Shown piece after piece: positions 13,746 through 23,524 of a stretch of DNA of 64,000 nt. Each line of letters begins with the position of its first letter. Within the stretch, counting starts at the first letter, position 1. The position numbers and the translations under genes are program-made. The DNA is from Marsupella aquatica (lineage: Eukaryota > Marchantiophyta), in assembly GCA_973895155.1 (NCBI GenBank), contig OZ316892.1, positions 12,958,001 to 13,022,000 of the forward strand, read 5' to 3'. The notes beneath the pieces are model-generated. The model saw nothing but the letters and a program-made list of their open reading frames with translations. It was not told the DNA's origin and made no database searches.

Positions 13746-14080
13746 TTCTTTCTTCTCCTTATCGCATCTCGCCCTTTCCTTCCTTCCTCCCTTCCTTCCT
13801 TCGCATCGTCGAGGGGCCTCTTCCTCCTCGCCTCGTCTCGTCCTCGTCCTCGACCTCGTCGCTCCGAGTGAATCCTGTGTTGTGCGAGAAGAAGAGGGCA
13901 GCAGCAGAGAGGAGAGAGGGAGAGCTTTCCTTCCTTCTTTCTTTCTTCTCCTTACCGCATCTCGATCTTTCCTTCCTTCGTTCCTTCACATCGTCTCGGG
14001 ACCTTGTCCTGGTCTGGTCCTCGTCTCGTCCTCGTCGGTCCGAGTGAATCCTGTGTGTTGTGTGCGAAGAAGAGGGCAGA
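13746..14080. repeat. CT-rich tandem duplication, ~190-bp period
   Basis: Two copies at about 13746-13902 and 13934-14080 share the order TTTCTTCTCCTTA, CGCATCTCG, runs of TTCC, a CTCGTC-rich stretch, then CGAGTGAATCCTGTGT and AAGAAGAGGGCAG. Long overlapping ORFs on both strands (up to 191 codons) are composition artefacts of this duplication. The position is upstream of E2F and could be promoter or 5' UTR. Confidence 0.8.
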
Positions 14081-14106
14081 GCACCACCAGCTGCAGCAGC
14101 AGCAGC

Positions 14107-14165
14107 AGAGGAGAGGAGAGGAGAGGAGAGGCAAAGAGAGGAGAGAGGCGAAGAGAGGAGAGACC
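14107..14165. repeat. GA-rich simple repeat (GAGAG/GGAGA)
   Basis: Imperfect repeats of GGAGA and AGAGG follow a short CAG/AGC run. Such tracts are frequent in plant promoters and 5' UTRs and can bind GAGA/BPC-type proteins. Any regulatory role here is inference. Confidence 0.8.
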
Positions 14166-14454
14166 CGAGAACAATGTGGGAGGAAAGGCGAAGCTGCTCG
14201 TCCCACACAGAGGGACCGACCGGGTTGGGACGACAGAGAGCTGAAGAGCTGAAGAGCGGAGGAGAACGGAGGGAAGGGTTTGAATGCGGTCTCGCGCCTC
14301 TTCTTCCCTCGCGCCAAGCTCTGCCCCACATCACCCTCTGGCCTCTCCTGCCTGCTCAGTGGTCAGGGAGCTTAACCCGGGTTCCGGCCCAGCACGGACG
14401 ACAGGTCCCGTCGAATGAGGAACTCCGGATCCGCCACCTCGGTCAGCCTCACCT

Positions 14455-14637
14455 GTGCGGTCCCGCGCAAACTTGCCGGCACCGCGGGAGCTGATGATAT
14501 TCCTCGTTTTCGCGCCCGTCGCCCAGGGCTGCTACGTAGCTTCGGCGCTAGACGTGGGCCGTCCGATCTCCATCGTCGGTCGCGCCAATCCAAGAGACAG
14601 AATCCAACTGTTCATGCACCCCCAGTTCACTGTATAA
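14455..14637 (+). CDS. Unrecognised GC-rich ORF, possible first exon of a secreted protein
   Basis: A 60-codon ORF in an unusually GC-rich island. It has a hydrophobic stretch (ELMIFLVFAPVAQGCYVA) that looks like a signal peptide, then LDVGRPISIVGRANPRDR. A possible donor (GTATAA) follows HPQFT at about 14629. No downstream exon could be found in the AT-rich DNA that follows. It could be a first exon, a decayed gene fragment or chance. I do not recognise the family. Confidence 0.2.
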   Translation: MRSRANLPAPRELMIFLVFAPVAQGCYVASALDVGRPISIVGRANPRDRIQLFMHPQFTV

Positions 14638-14639
14638 GG

Positions 14640-15044
14640 TGGATTCACTTTACGTACACTGATTACCGTAATTCCTAACACACAATATTTAGGAACAAAG
14701 ATTTTTGAATTATATCACAGTAATTAATGTCTGTGAGATTATGTAAAACGCTAAATTAAAGCCAGTGAAATTGTTTTTTGTGACAAGCAAATAGTGTGAT
14801 GAAATTTGAATTAATGTGTGTAACTTAACTTTTTTAAAATATAATTTTTTCCAGTAGGAGGACTTATTTGCATATCACATTAAAAATGAAAGTCAATTAA
14901 AATTAGTTTGAGGACCCCTTGGTTATGTAAGTTTTATGTTATTCAACAACTAAATTAGAACACATGAAGAGTTGCTATTGGAATATGTTTGAATATGGAG
15001 ATGAGCGGAAAAAAGGAGTTAGTAGATTATTCATGGAAGAAGTG
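14640..15044. other. AT-rich intergenic sequence
   Basis: Marks an abrupt drop in GC after the GC-rich island. No gene or clear element seen. Confidence 0.5.
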
Positions 15045-15260
15045 CATGCACCAATTTCCCTTGGTACTCCCATGTCCATAAAGTCCATATGCTATATAAG
15101 CCAAGGGTTTCTTAATTACATTCCTTTGGTATTCCTTTATCCATAGACTTAGTCAAAGAGTTTCTTATGTTCTCTTGGTGTTCCTTTTTCCATAGTAATC
15201 AAATGGTTTCTTACATTACCTTGATAAATCTTACAATAGTTGAAGAGTTTCTTTCTACCC
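15045..15260. repeat. Degenerate ~63-bp tandem repeat, about 3.5 copies
   Basis: Successive units repeat the order AGTTTCTTA or GGTTTCTTA, a CCTTGGT-type phrase, TTCC, then TCCATA. Examples are TCCTTTATCCATAGACTTAG and TCCTTTTTCCATAGTAATC. Units are diverged from one another. Confidence 0.6.
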
Positions 15261-15897
15261 ATGGTTATTCCAAAAATTGCTAATTAAATAGAAAACTCAT
15301 ACAATTTATTGGAAAAACACTATATCAATCACAACACATCCACACATTATTTTCTTTTACCCCCTTTTCACCCCTTTTTTTGTTTATTTGAAATGTTATT
15401 TTTCAGTTTTCAATTGTTTTTACAGTTACAAGGTCTAATTGATTTTCTTTGACTTGTTTCAAACACACAGTCTTGTTTGGTGCTTTTTGCATAATAACCC
15501 CTTCTTGTTTGTGACCAATTGTGCTGATGTGGTTGCACATGCTTCCAGGGATTTTGGAATGAATTTCCCATGGGATTCCGTAATTAAAATTTTATTAAAG
15601 TATGATGAATTGAAAAGCATATTATGAATGCTATCAAAATCAAACTAGAATGAAATACATACAATAGACAAAACTCACTGCTTGTACTACTTCAATCCGA
15701 GTCTACTCTAAATCCATTTCCATATCTTGATTGAATATATTGTCATGTCCAGATTCATCATCTTATGATTTGGAATTGTCATTTTCAGACTCAGAATCCA
15801 CAGGGGGTTCTTTTCTTAGTGTCATATTTTTTAATCCCTATGAGACTACTTAGGAACCTACTTTTATATTCTTTTGAGATTTGTAGTCACACCCTTA

Positions 15898-15900
<3 letters not shown>

Positions 15901-15949
<49 letters not shown>
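15901..15949. repeat. (GT)n microsatellite, about 24 units
   Basis: Uninterrupted GT dinucleotide run of 49 bases. The poly-Cys/Val ORF tail crossing it is an artefact. Confidence 0.97.
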
Positions 15950-15952
<3 letters not shown>

Positions 15953-16838
15953 CTATTTAAGCAAGGAGACTAAATAAGTTATGATACTAATTATGGTAAA
16001 TAGTGTAGTTCATTACTCTATGTATATTGTATATTATGAAGTCTTGTTTAGAGGACATTATGAGATCTAATAATATATAGGATTAAGGGCTCTTCCCCTC
16101 CCATAATGGGTTCTTGGCAATAAAGGAGAAGATGCTCAAAATATTCCTAATCCGATTGTTTTCCTCACCATCAGATCTCCTTAGATGTAAGGATGACCGT
16201 TCAATTGTGGCTAATGGGACCTGTGATTAGGTGGAGCATTGGCTAATGAGACAAAAAAAAATACTAGCAAATTTCTGCCAAAAATGGTGAAAGCTTTTTG
16301 CGGAGGTAGAATTTGGCTAATTCTTGCCACTAAAAAAAAATCTGGTTCTAGGGTCAAGTGTATGTGGAGGCCCCGTGGGCCAACGCGTATGCGTAGACCC
16401 ATATCCCCATTGTGAGGAGGGTCAAGCCCCTAATTGACGTGAAGGATTATATGGACCGGTCCCATGCTGTTGACGTCCTTGGTGGTGTGTGATTTATTGA
16501 TTGATTGGTCCGTTCAGGTGCTGCTGGTGCTGTCAAAGGGGGCGAGGTTGAGTGGGTGGCTGTTGATACCGTTGAAGGCTAATTCAGCTAGGGGCTCTAT
16601 GGCAGAATCACAGACTGAGTGCCTTTAGAGACCTGCAAACTAACTTTCAAAGCGACCCAAAGTTTAATACTCCCCCGTTACTTCTCTCTCTCACACACAC
16701 AATCTCTCCCTTCCTCTTGCTCTCTCGTTGTCTCTCTATGTCCGTCTCATTTTCTTTGCGTACAGTGTCTCCTTTCTTGTTGGCGAGGCAACGCGGACAC
16801 GTAGTAGCATATAACAAGGAGAGGAGAGGAGAGGAGCT
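15950..16838. other. Intergenic, with CT/CA-rich tract before the AT-hook ORF
   Basis: Mostly unremarkable AT-rich sequence. From about 16680 to 16745 there is a pyrimidine tract with CTCTCT and CACACA runs, followed by a GGAGA tract at about 16818-16835, immediately before the ATG at 16839. Pyrimidine-rich leaders are common in plant promoters and 5' UTRs, so this could be the start of a transcription unit. Confidence 0.4.
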
Positions 16839-17600
16839 ATGCAACGCAAAGCATTGGAAGCATGGGCGGGAGGAGTTAAAGGGAAGGGGTCTGGAGGTAG
16901 CGTTGTGGAGCAAGACAAGAGAGGAGCGATGACGGATTTGATAATCTTGACAAATTTGTTCTATGCAAGAACACCACAGACCAAAACTTGTTTGTCATGT
17001 TCTTGTGCTGCAATTGATTCATCTCAGCATGGTGTCATTGCCTTTATCATAACAAGAGGTCCCGTCGAAGAGAAAGCGAGGAGGGCCTCCAAAAAACACT
17101 TTGCCAGTGGATGGCAAGATTCATTTGAGTGTGCAGACATCTCCTATGGGGCAACAGGAGGTCTTGTTGAAGAGAACGCGAGGAAGACCTCCAAAAAACA
17201 CTCGGCCAGTGGATGGCAATATTTGTCTGATGTGCATGCATCTCCTATGGGGCAACAGGAGGCCCCGTTGAAGAGAAAGCGAGGAAGGCCTCCAAAAAAC
17301 ACTCGGCCAATGGATGGCAAGATTCATCTAAGTGTGCAGGCATCTCCTATGGGGCAACAAGAGGTCCCATTGAAAAGAAAGCAAGGAAGGCCTCCAAAAA
17401 ACTCTTGGCCAATAGATGACAAGATTCATCTGAGTGTGCAGGCATCTCCTACGGGGCAACAGGAGGTCCCATTCAAGAGAAAGCGAGGAAGGCCTCCAAA
17501 AAACACTTGGCCAGTGGATGACACTCTCCGTCTGAGTGTGCAGGCATCTCATATGGGGCAACAGGAGGCCCCACCAAAAAGAAAGAGAGGAAGGCCTTGA
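16839..17600 (+). CDS. Tandem AT-hook repeat protein
   Basis: A 253-codon ORF from ATG at 16839. From about residue 65 it is built of repeats of about 34 residues (102 bp). Each has a linker like LSVQASPMGQQE followed by a basic core KRKRGRPPKN. The GRP flanked by R/K is the AT-hook signature, known to bind the minor groove of AT-rich DNA (HMGA type). Four cores are intact in this frame: RKRGRPPKNT, RKQGRPPKNS, RKRGRPPKNT and a terminal RKRGRP. Two earlier units read as EEKARRASKK and EENARKTSKK, which is the same DNA shifted by one base. A frame change in the repeat therefore already lies inside this ORF, near 17230. The N-terminal 60 residues are not recognised. It could be a lineage-specific nuclear protein or a transposon-borne ORF; it is not part of a family I know. 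Confidence 0.5.
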   Translation: MQRKALEAWAGGVKGKGSGGSVVEQDKRGAMTDLIILTNLFYARTPQTKTCLSCSCAAIDSSQHGVIAFIITRGPVEEKARRASKKHFASGWQDSFECADISYGATGGLVEENARKTSKKHSASGWQYLSDVHASPMGQQEAPLKRKRGRPPKNTRPMDGKIHLSVQASPMGQQEVPLKRKQGRPPKNSWPIDDKIHLSVQASPTGQQEVPFKRKRGRPPKNTWPVDDTLRLSVQASHMGQQEAPPKRKRGRP

Positions 17601-18170
17601 AAACTTCTAGTTGTGATGAGTAGTTCACCATACACAGATGAAAGTTGTTCGAGTGTGCAGGCATGTCCCATGGAGCAATAGGATGTCGTGTTGAAGAGAA
17701 AGCAAGGAAGGCCTCCAAAAAGCATCGGCCAGCAGATGACAAGATTTGTCTAAGTGTGCAGGCATCTCGTATGGGGCAACATGAGGCCCCACCAAAAAGA
17801 AAGCGAGGAAGGCCTCAAAAATTCCAATTGTGATGAGTACTTCATCATACATAGATGAAAGTTGTTCGAGTGTGCAGGCATCTCCTATGGAGCAACATGA
17901 TGTCCTGTTGATCGAAGAGAAAACGAGGAAGGCCTCCAAAAAACACTTGGTCAATGGATGGCAAGATTCATCTGAGTGTGCAGACATCTCATATGGGGCA
18001 ACAGGAGGCACCACCAAAAAGAAAGCGAGGAAGGCCTTGAAAACTTCCAGGTGTGATGAGTAGTTCATCATACACAGATGAAAGTTGTTTGAGTGTGCAG
18101 GCATCTCCTATGGAGCAACAGGAGGCCCCACCAAAAAGAAAGCGAGGAAGGCCTCCCAAACTTCCAATTG
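17030..18170 (+). repeat. Tandem repeat array encoding AT-hooks, about 11 units
   Basis: The anchor CATCTCCTATGGGGCAACA (with variants) recurs at about 17139, 17240, 17341, 17443, 17545, 17661, 17762, 17878, 17984 and 18101. Spacing is 101-102 bp at first and 101-117 bp later. Later units alternate between two kinds, one carrying an extra GTTGTGATGAG-type segment. This is a higher-order repeat. Confidence 0.9.
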
Positions 18171-18259
18171 TGATGCCGAGTACTTCAGTCCAAAGTTTTC
18201 ATAGTTTGGCCCAACTTGCACCCAAGCCAAAATCTTCACGAAGAAGAGCACCAAGATGA
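17601..18259 (+). pseudogene. AT-hook repeats continuing in other frames
   Basis: The same repeat carries on past the TGA ending the 16839 ORF. Cores appear in alternating frames: RKRGRPQKF near 17800-17830, shifted EEKTRKASKK near 17910, KKKARKALKT near 18020, and RKRGRPPKLP near 18135. The last frame runs to a stop at about 18259 with a basic tail (KPKSSRRRAPR). Indels have broken one long array into pieces. Splicing could in principle rejoin some units; plain decay is more likely. Confidence 0.55.
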
Positions 18260-20711
18260 CCTCAAGGCTATGGGAAGATTCACAACCCGTGACTCCCCTT
18301 GTCGTTGGCCAAAGGAGGGATATGATGTAATCTGCATTTCTGCTCTAGGTTGTAGGTAAATAGCTATGCATGAGTAATACATGCAATTTGTCCACGGAAG
18401 TTTGGTCGCACACGCACCACCTCTAGAGCAATCAAACACCTAATCCAGATATTAGTGTTTTTTCTTGCGTCTGTGTGTAAGTAACTGACTATTTATATGG
18501 AAACAAGCCCTACGCCACTGTGTTGCATTGTGCAAGGAGGGCCGGCCCATAGGGGGTCGGTCTGGGGCATTTATGGGGCAACAAGAAGCACATATGTGAT
18601 AGGGTGCACATGTTTTCCATCAATGGTCAGGGAAAATAGCTATCAAATCTAACAGTTGTGGATCTTTCCTGCCCAAGAGCTTTTTTTTAATTGGGACGAA
18701 GGACAAAAAAAGGTGGGATCCCTTATTATAGTTGTAGATGATGATATACATTGGCCTGCATTGGTAGACAGCAAATGTGCTTTTTCGGTGTTCTGTTTTT
18801 GTTGGTTGTGAATCTTAACCCACTCTATTCATCTCATACCCTTCAAAAGTTTGTCGTAGCTTTGTCTCTTGCGAGAAGAGAGCACCCGTTGTGGTGTTTG
18901 TTCCTTTTGTATAGCAAAAAAATCACAGGTTGGGAATCATAATTACTAATCAGGTGTGCGGAAATTTTTGCATGAAGAACTCTTCTACTTTTCAGTTATG
19001 TTTTGTGGAGTCTACTGTACCTGTCATCCCAATCTATTAAACACATTCTTCATGGTCATGTTGTGCTGAAATCTCCCTAAAGCTGTTAAGATGGATGTTG
19101 TTATTCATACTGCGTGAGTGTGGGTGTCAATGCTTTGTTTCACAATTCTGAGGATTGGTTCATTCGCTCCAAACGAAGTGTGTAAGAATATGGCAGTTGT
19201 GAAATCCTCTTGGATCCTCTAACATGCAATCAGATAACAACATCCCCCTTCAAACAAATGTGATCCCGGGACAAAAGAATATGACCCCAGGACAACCAAT
19301 ATACACAATTTCTTGTGAAGCCCTTTATCAGGATCTCAAAGCGTAAAAAAGTGTCTTATACAAGACCGGGAGACTCAAAGGTCAATCATGGGAAGATCCC
19401 GGAACATATAATTTTTAGCCTCCAGTCACTTTGCCTGCCCTACCTCGCTCACAACCCCCTCCCACCTTGATAAGATGTGTTCGAGTATGACCGCATTGAA
19501 AGAGAGTCAACATGCTACAATCATAGTAAAGTAAGTACGAGAGAAGTGTGGTAAAATGAGCTACATGCACGACCCAATAGCCACTTTGTACCCATTATTT
19601 AGTCAATGTTACTACATAGTATATATGCAATCTTTTTATGTTTAATACATGTTCATATGGTAGCAATCTATTGTTAATTTTTAAGTCCATTGGATATCTA
19701 ATTGACATCGGTTCAAGTACATGAACGTTACAATTAAGCCGTGATATATTTTGATGTAAAAGTTATGACTTATATGTGTCAATGGGATTATATGCAATCC
19801 AATTTACATCAGAATTACATCCAACCAACATCAACTTAGCATATTAAGAAGTTTCATACAAAATGATTGTCCAATACACGCATAAAATTGACGAAGAAAC
19901 CATGTACTAGTCCAGCTTATGTCAAATACATATATAACTCAGTTTTGTGATGTATGTTGCAATATGCTCTTGTGTTCTTGTGTAGACACATCGTGCTCTT
20001 TGTTTATAGTAGTTGCCATTTCTTGATTTTGCTGGTTCTTGTTTGATGTGCATTGGAGGTTGGTGAGCCGGACGTGTTGGAGGGCCGGGTCACACTTTCG
20101 CTTGCTAACTTGTTTATCATCGATGTGTTATTTGCAATGCAGCTAACATCAATCAATTTTATGCGCTACTATAGATTGGTTGATTGTTTGGTGTTGGAGG
20201 TCTTGCTCAATTGATTGTTTTGGCCCTTTTGGCTAACTGTTGTTGCAATGGTGTATATGTGTGACTCCACGGTGGCGTGCTGGAGTGCATCGGAGGGACA
20301 GGTTACAATTATGCTTGTTACTCATTTTTTGTCATAGTTTGCCATCGGCTCTTGCTTCCATTGGTGCCGTCATCAATTGTTTGCGTGTACTGGAGGCTGG
20401 CAAGCCATAGATGCTAGATCGTCGGGTCACATTTTTTCCTAGTGAGTTTTCCATCAATCAGCTGATCACATTGCTATTGTCAACAATCATTTTTATGTGC
20501 AACCTGATCATTGTTGCTGCCATGATATTTTTGCTGCAACTTTTTTACTCTAGTTGCTGCCATGGACTATTCATTAGCAATTGTAGGGTGGCTCCCTACA
20601 GGCATTGGAGAGTCAGGCTGAATCTGTATTTTCTAATCATTTTTTGCCATAGCTTTGTGATGAACTCCTGCTCGTGTTTTTACAAGGAGGAGGCTATCAT
20701 TTAGCATAGGA
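18260..20711. other. AT-rich intergenic sequence
   Basis: No conserved gene seen. Two loosely similar stretches at about 20040-20170 and 20385-20520 share phrases such as TGGAGG(T/C)TGG and GGGTCACA, suggesting an old duplication or diverged transposon sequence. Confidence 0.4.
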
Positions 20712-20921
20712 ATGTCTTTGCTTAATGACGCTAGTGTCTCTGATGACACAATGAGTAGTTCTACAAATGAATCCCTGTTTTATGATAGTTGCCAAGCCAA
20801 GTTGCAAAAGCTGAACACAAGCCTAGACAGCTTACATGTAGATGAGTGGCCTAAGAAGGAACCCATCATCATCGAAGGGCAGGGCCGGCCACCTATGGAA
20901 TTCCTCTCAAAAGACCCATAG
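20712..20921 (+). pseudogene. Short ORF, possible N-terminal part of the recombinase relic
   Basis: A 69-codon ORF, MSLLNDASVSDDTMSSSTNE onward, ending KEPIIIEGQGRPPMEFLSKD. It is not recognised by itself. It lies 165 bp upstream of the recombinase-like fragments on the same strand, so it may be the N-terminal exon of the same decayed gene. Confidence 0.3.
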
Positions 20922-21085
20922 TTTTGAAAGACCCTTTTCAAGGGTGGATCTAATCCCAACGCTTATGTGGATCGACGGGTAGTCAACCATTTGACTAGAT
21001 TTTGAGAGTTTGAAGGATGAGATACGCAAGTTCCATTGGAGGATCTTTCTCTCTTTGAATATGCTGCAATTTTGTTCAATTTTTT

Positions 21086-22009
21086 GAACAGATTTGTAAG
21101 AAGGATGGTAGATTATACCCGAATCAAACGTTGATGGAACTATAACTTGCATTTTGTCGAGTATTGAGGCATTGTCAAGAAGTCTAAGGCACAATCAGGG
21201 AATAAGGAGACTGTCTTTCATATGTGGAGAGTCCATTGTTGAAGGAAGTTTTCATTGCTTGAGGCTTAGCCATGGAGCACTCAAGATCCAACAGTGCTAA
21301 CTTACCTTGCATAAAGGCAAATGTTATCTCCTTGGCAGATGAGGCCACTATTTAGCTCATCCCTGCGCAATCGTTGTTCACCCTTGTGGCCTGCAACATT
21401 GTGCAATGTATTTTCCACTGTTTTGGTTTGCTATTTGTGAAGGCAACGAGTTGCACCTGTTGGCAAAGACAGATTTGAGACCGGATCCAATGAAAATGGA
21501 CAATTTGTAAGATATGAAGAGCAACTGTCCAAGAACTACAAAGTCAATCTCGGTCAATATCATTATGAGCATTTTTTCCTATTGTAACCAGCTACAACAC
21601 TTACATGGTTGAGACAATCAAGACTCTGCTCTCTCATTTGCTTGTTGCTCACATGTTTCTATTCTATCACTACATTGATAGTCCCTGCACTCATGCATGG
21701 TACTCAACTCAACGTGTGTCTGTGAAAAGTTAGGTGGCATCCTCAAGGAAATTCACAAGGAGTGTGGTTTGGGCATAAACGGTGTCTCTAATAATTCTGG
21801 CAGGACCACATGTGTTACTCATATGACCATTGAAAGCATTCCTACTGAAAACAGGATGATTATTGCAGGCCATAAGAGTCAAGGTGCTAGAGGCAGGAGA
21901 CGGAAATGCTTTAAGACAAAGGTTGTCTACGAAGATGATGACAATGGAATGCCCAACAAACAGAAGAAGGGAGACAAAGGTATATTTCTTGTGCTATTTG
22001 GGAACCAAT
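21086..22009 (+). pseudogene. Decayed tyrosine recombinase (Crypton/DUF3504-like)
   Basis: Three conserved blocks occur in order but in different frames. At 21089-21142 is ICKKDGRLYPNQTLMEL, like the KKDG-x-YP-x-TL motif of the N-terminal part. At 21421-21590 is GNELHLLAKTDLRPDP, then after a one-base shift VRYEEQLSKNYKVNLGQ, the SKN-x-x-GL-like block. At about 21790-21890 is NNSGRTTCVTHMTIESIP then IIAGHKS, the counterpart of the H-x-x-R ... GH(K/R)S catalytic region. The arginine and the later histidine are present; the usual first histidine is Asn. A nuclear-localisation-like GRRRKCF follows, then QKKGDKG before a GT donor at 21982. This domain is found in Crypton transposons and in domesticated vertebrate genes. 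Stops and frameshifts make it a relic. The family call rests on remembered motifs. Confidence 0.5.
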
Positions 22010-22076
22010 GCTATCTCTATTATTTCCATATTTTATCCCTACAACCATAAGATAATCTATATTTATTGTGCAGATA

Positions 22077-22081
22077 TGCCA
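22077..22081. repeat. Target-site duplication TGCCA, left copy
   Basis: TGCCA directly precedes the 5' LTR and is repeated at 28350-28354 directly after the 3' LTR. Five-bp duplications are standard for copia integration. Confidence 0.95.
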
Positions 22082-22417
22082 TGTTAGATATTGCTCTAGT
22101 CTTGTGACTCATGAGCTAACCACAGTTAGGCTAACTCGGGTTAGGACTTAGCTAATGTTAGCAATAGTGTTGTTGTGTATATAGCCAGGGCTGATGCCAG
22201 ACCCTGGTGGAACTTAGGCTCATTGTTACAGAGCTAGTTGAGAGATAGAGAGAGCTTGTGCTGTGGATACTTGGTATGGCCAAAAGTGCAGTAAAGCTCT
22301 TGTGTGTTCCCGTGGACGTAGCCTCATGTGGAGGTGAACCACGTATCTTTCTGTGTCAACTCTTGTACGTTGGATGGTTCATGGACTTGCTATTACGAAT
22401 GTCATCTATGCTCAACA
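22082..22417 (+). repeat. 5' LTR of the copia element
   Basis: 336 bp, beginning TGTTAGATATTG and ending GCTCAACA, with TG...CA ends. A TATATA-like stretch (GTGTATATAGCC) at about 22177 is a plausible promoter. The CAGTAAAGCTCTTGTGTG phrase is shared with the other LTRs in this window. Confidence 0.97.
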
Positions 22418-22419
22418 AG

Positions 22420-22431
22420 TGGTATCAGAGC
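22420..22431 (+). promoter_or_regulatory. Primer binding site for initiator Met tRNA
   Basis: TGGTATCAGAGC lies two bases after the 5' LTR. It is the standard plant copia primer site, complementary to the 3' end of initiator methionine tRNA. Confidence 0.95.
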
Positions 22432-23109
22432 ATGCTTGGGAGGTGATGAGGTTTTTCGTGATGGGTTTTTCTAGCGTTCATTGTCGGTGGTACATTCGGA
22501 GTTTCATCGCATGAAACTCGAATGTGTGTGGCTGAGCGGATAGGTTAGTGAGAGGGCTTTCTAACGGTGGTTAGAACTTATTGATCGGTATCCGTGGTGC
22601 GAAGGAATCGAAGTTTATGTCGTTCACATTTTATTCGTGTTCGACGGGTTTTCGAGGGAGAGACCAGAGTTCGCATTTTTGGTAGCTGAGTTACTGTCGA
22701 GCTATTACCGAGTGAAATGTGACGGGTGGATGTTGAGTTATGGTTTTTTGACAAGCTATGGTGCTTGTTTTTCCCTGAACCGGGTTACTCATTGTGACGT
22801 TCAACTCAAAGGAAGAAACGCAAAGTGCTAGGGCTCAACGGAGAGATCGCGGCAAGGCGGTCGTTTTGAGTCTGGGATTAACACCTGACGCGGAGTGAAG
22901 GCGACACGGCGGAAGTTCTTACTCCACTGGAGCTGCAGACTGTGCCGGTGAAATTTGACAATATTTTCGGTCGGCGGCGTTCACTTTTCTCGTTGGAAAC
23001 GGCGATTTGGTACTGCAGAAAGGCGAGGTGCAGCTATGACTTAGGGCACAGAGAAAACGACAAATTAAGAAATAGTACTTTGTCCGTAATTTCTGCCGTA
23101 TTTAGCGCT

Positions 23110-23400
23110 TGGCTTGTGTGAGTAGTGAGCTCACGACCCACAGGTGGTGAGGTCTTGGCTTGAGTGAGTATTGAGCTCACGACCCACGGTCCATGAGGTT
23201 TTGATTTGAGTGAGAAGATATCCCACAACGCACGGTTCGTGAGTCATGTGGGTTTGCGTGGGTAGGCATGTACCCACGACCCACGGTCTGTGAGGGGTCT
23301 TGATTATTATTGAGTTTGGGGGCGGATAGCCTGCGACCCATGGTCAGTGCAGGATCATCTTGGAAGCTTGGCTCGCACCCACCACCCACGGCCTGTGGCC
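23110..23400 (+). repeat. Minisatellite in the copia leader
   Basis: About six diverged copies, 45-55 bp apart, of a unit centred on CACGACCCACGGTC followed by TGAGG. They lie between the primer site and gag, in the untranslated leader, where packaging and dimerisation signals would be expected. Confidence 0.75.
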
Positions 23401-23524
23401 TCTCAACAGATTTTGGTTTTGATTTTTGTTTTTCAATGTTTGGACTCCTAGCTTCGTGGGCTATGCAGCGGTGTTGAGTTTTATGAGGAGTTTCAAAAAA
23501 AGACATTTTTTGTGATTGTTTCAT

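Noticed and set aside
13759-14334. 191-codon minus-strand ORF and overlapping plus-strand ORFs
   Set aside because: Composition artefacts of CT/GA-rich duplicated sequence; Ser/Arg/Glu-rich low complexity in every frame and no domain.
15765-15950. ORF ending in poly-(Cys-Val)
   Set aside because: The tail is the GT microsatellite; the rest has no recognised content.
17030-18170. CRISPR-like appearance of the regular ~100-bp repeat
   Set aside because: The repeats are adjacent and encode a peptide module; there are no unique spacers, and the window is from a plant nucleus.
20411-20704. 97-codon hydrophobic ORF as a membrane protein
   Set aside because: AT-rich sequence easily gives Leu/Ile/Phe runs; no conserved motif, splice context or neighbour supports it.
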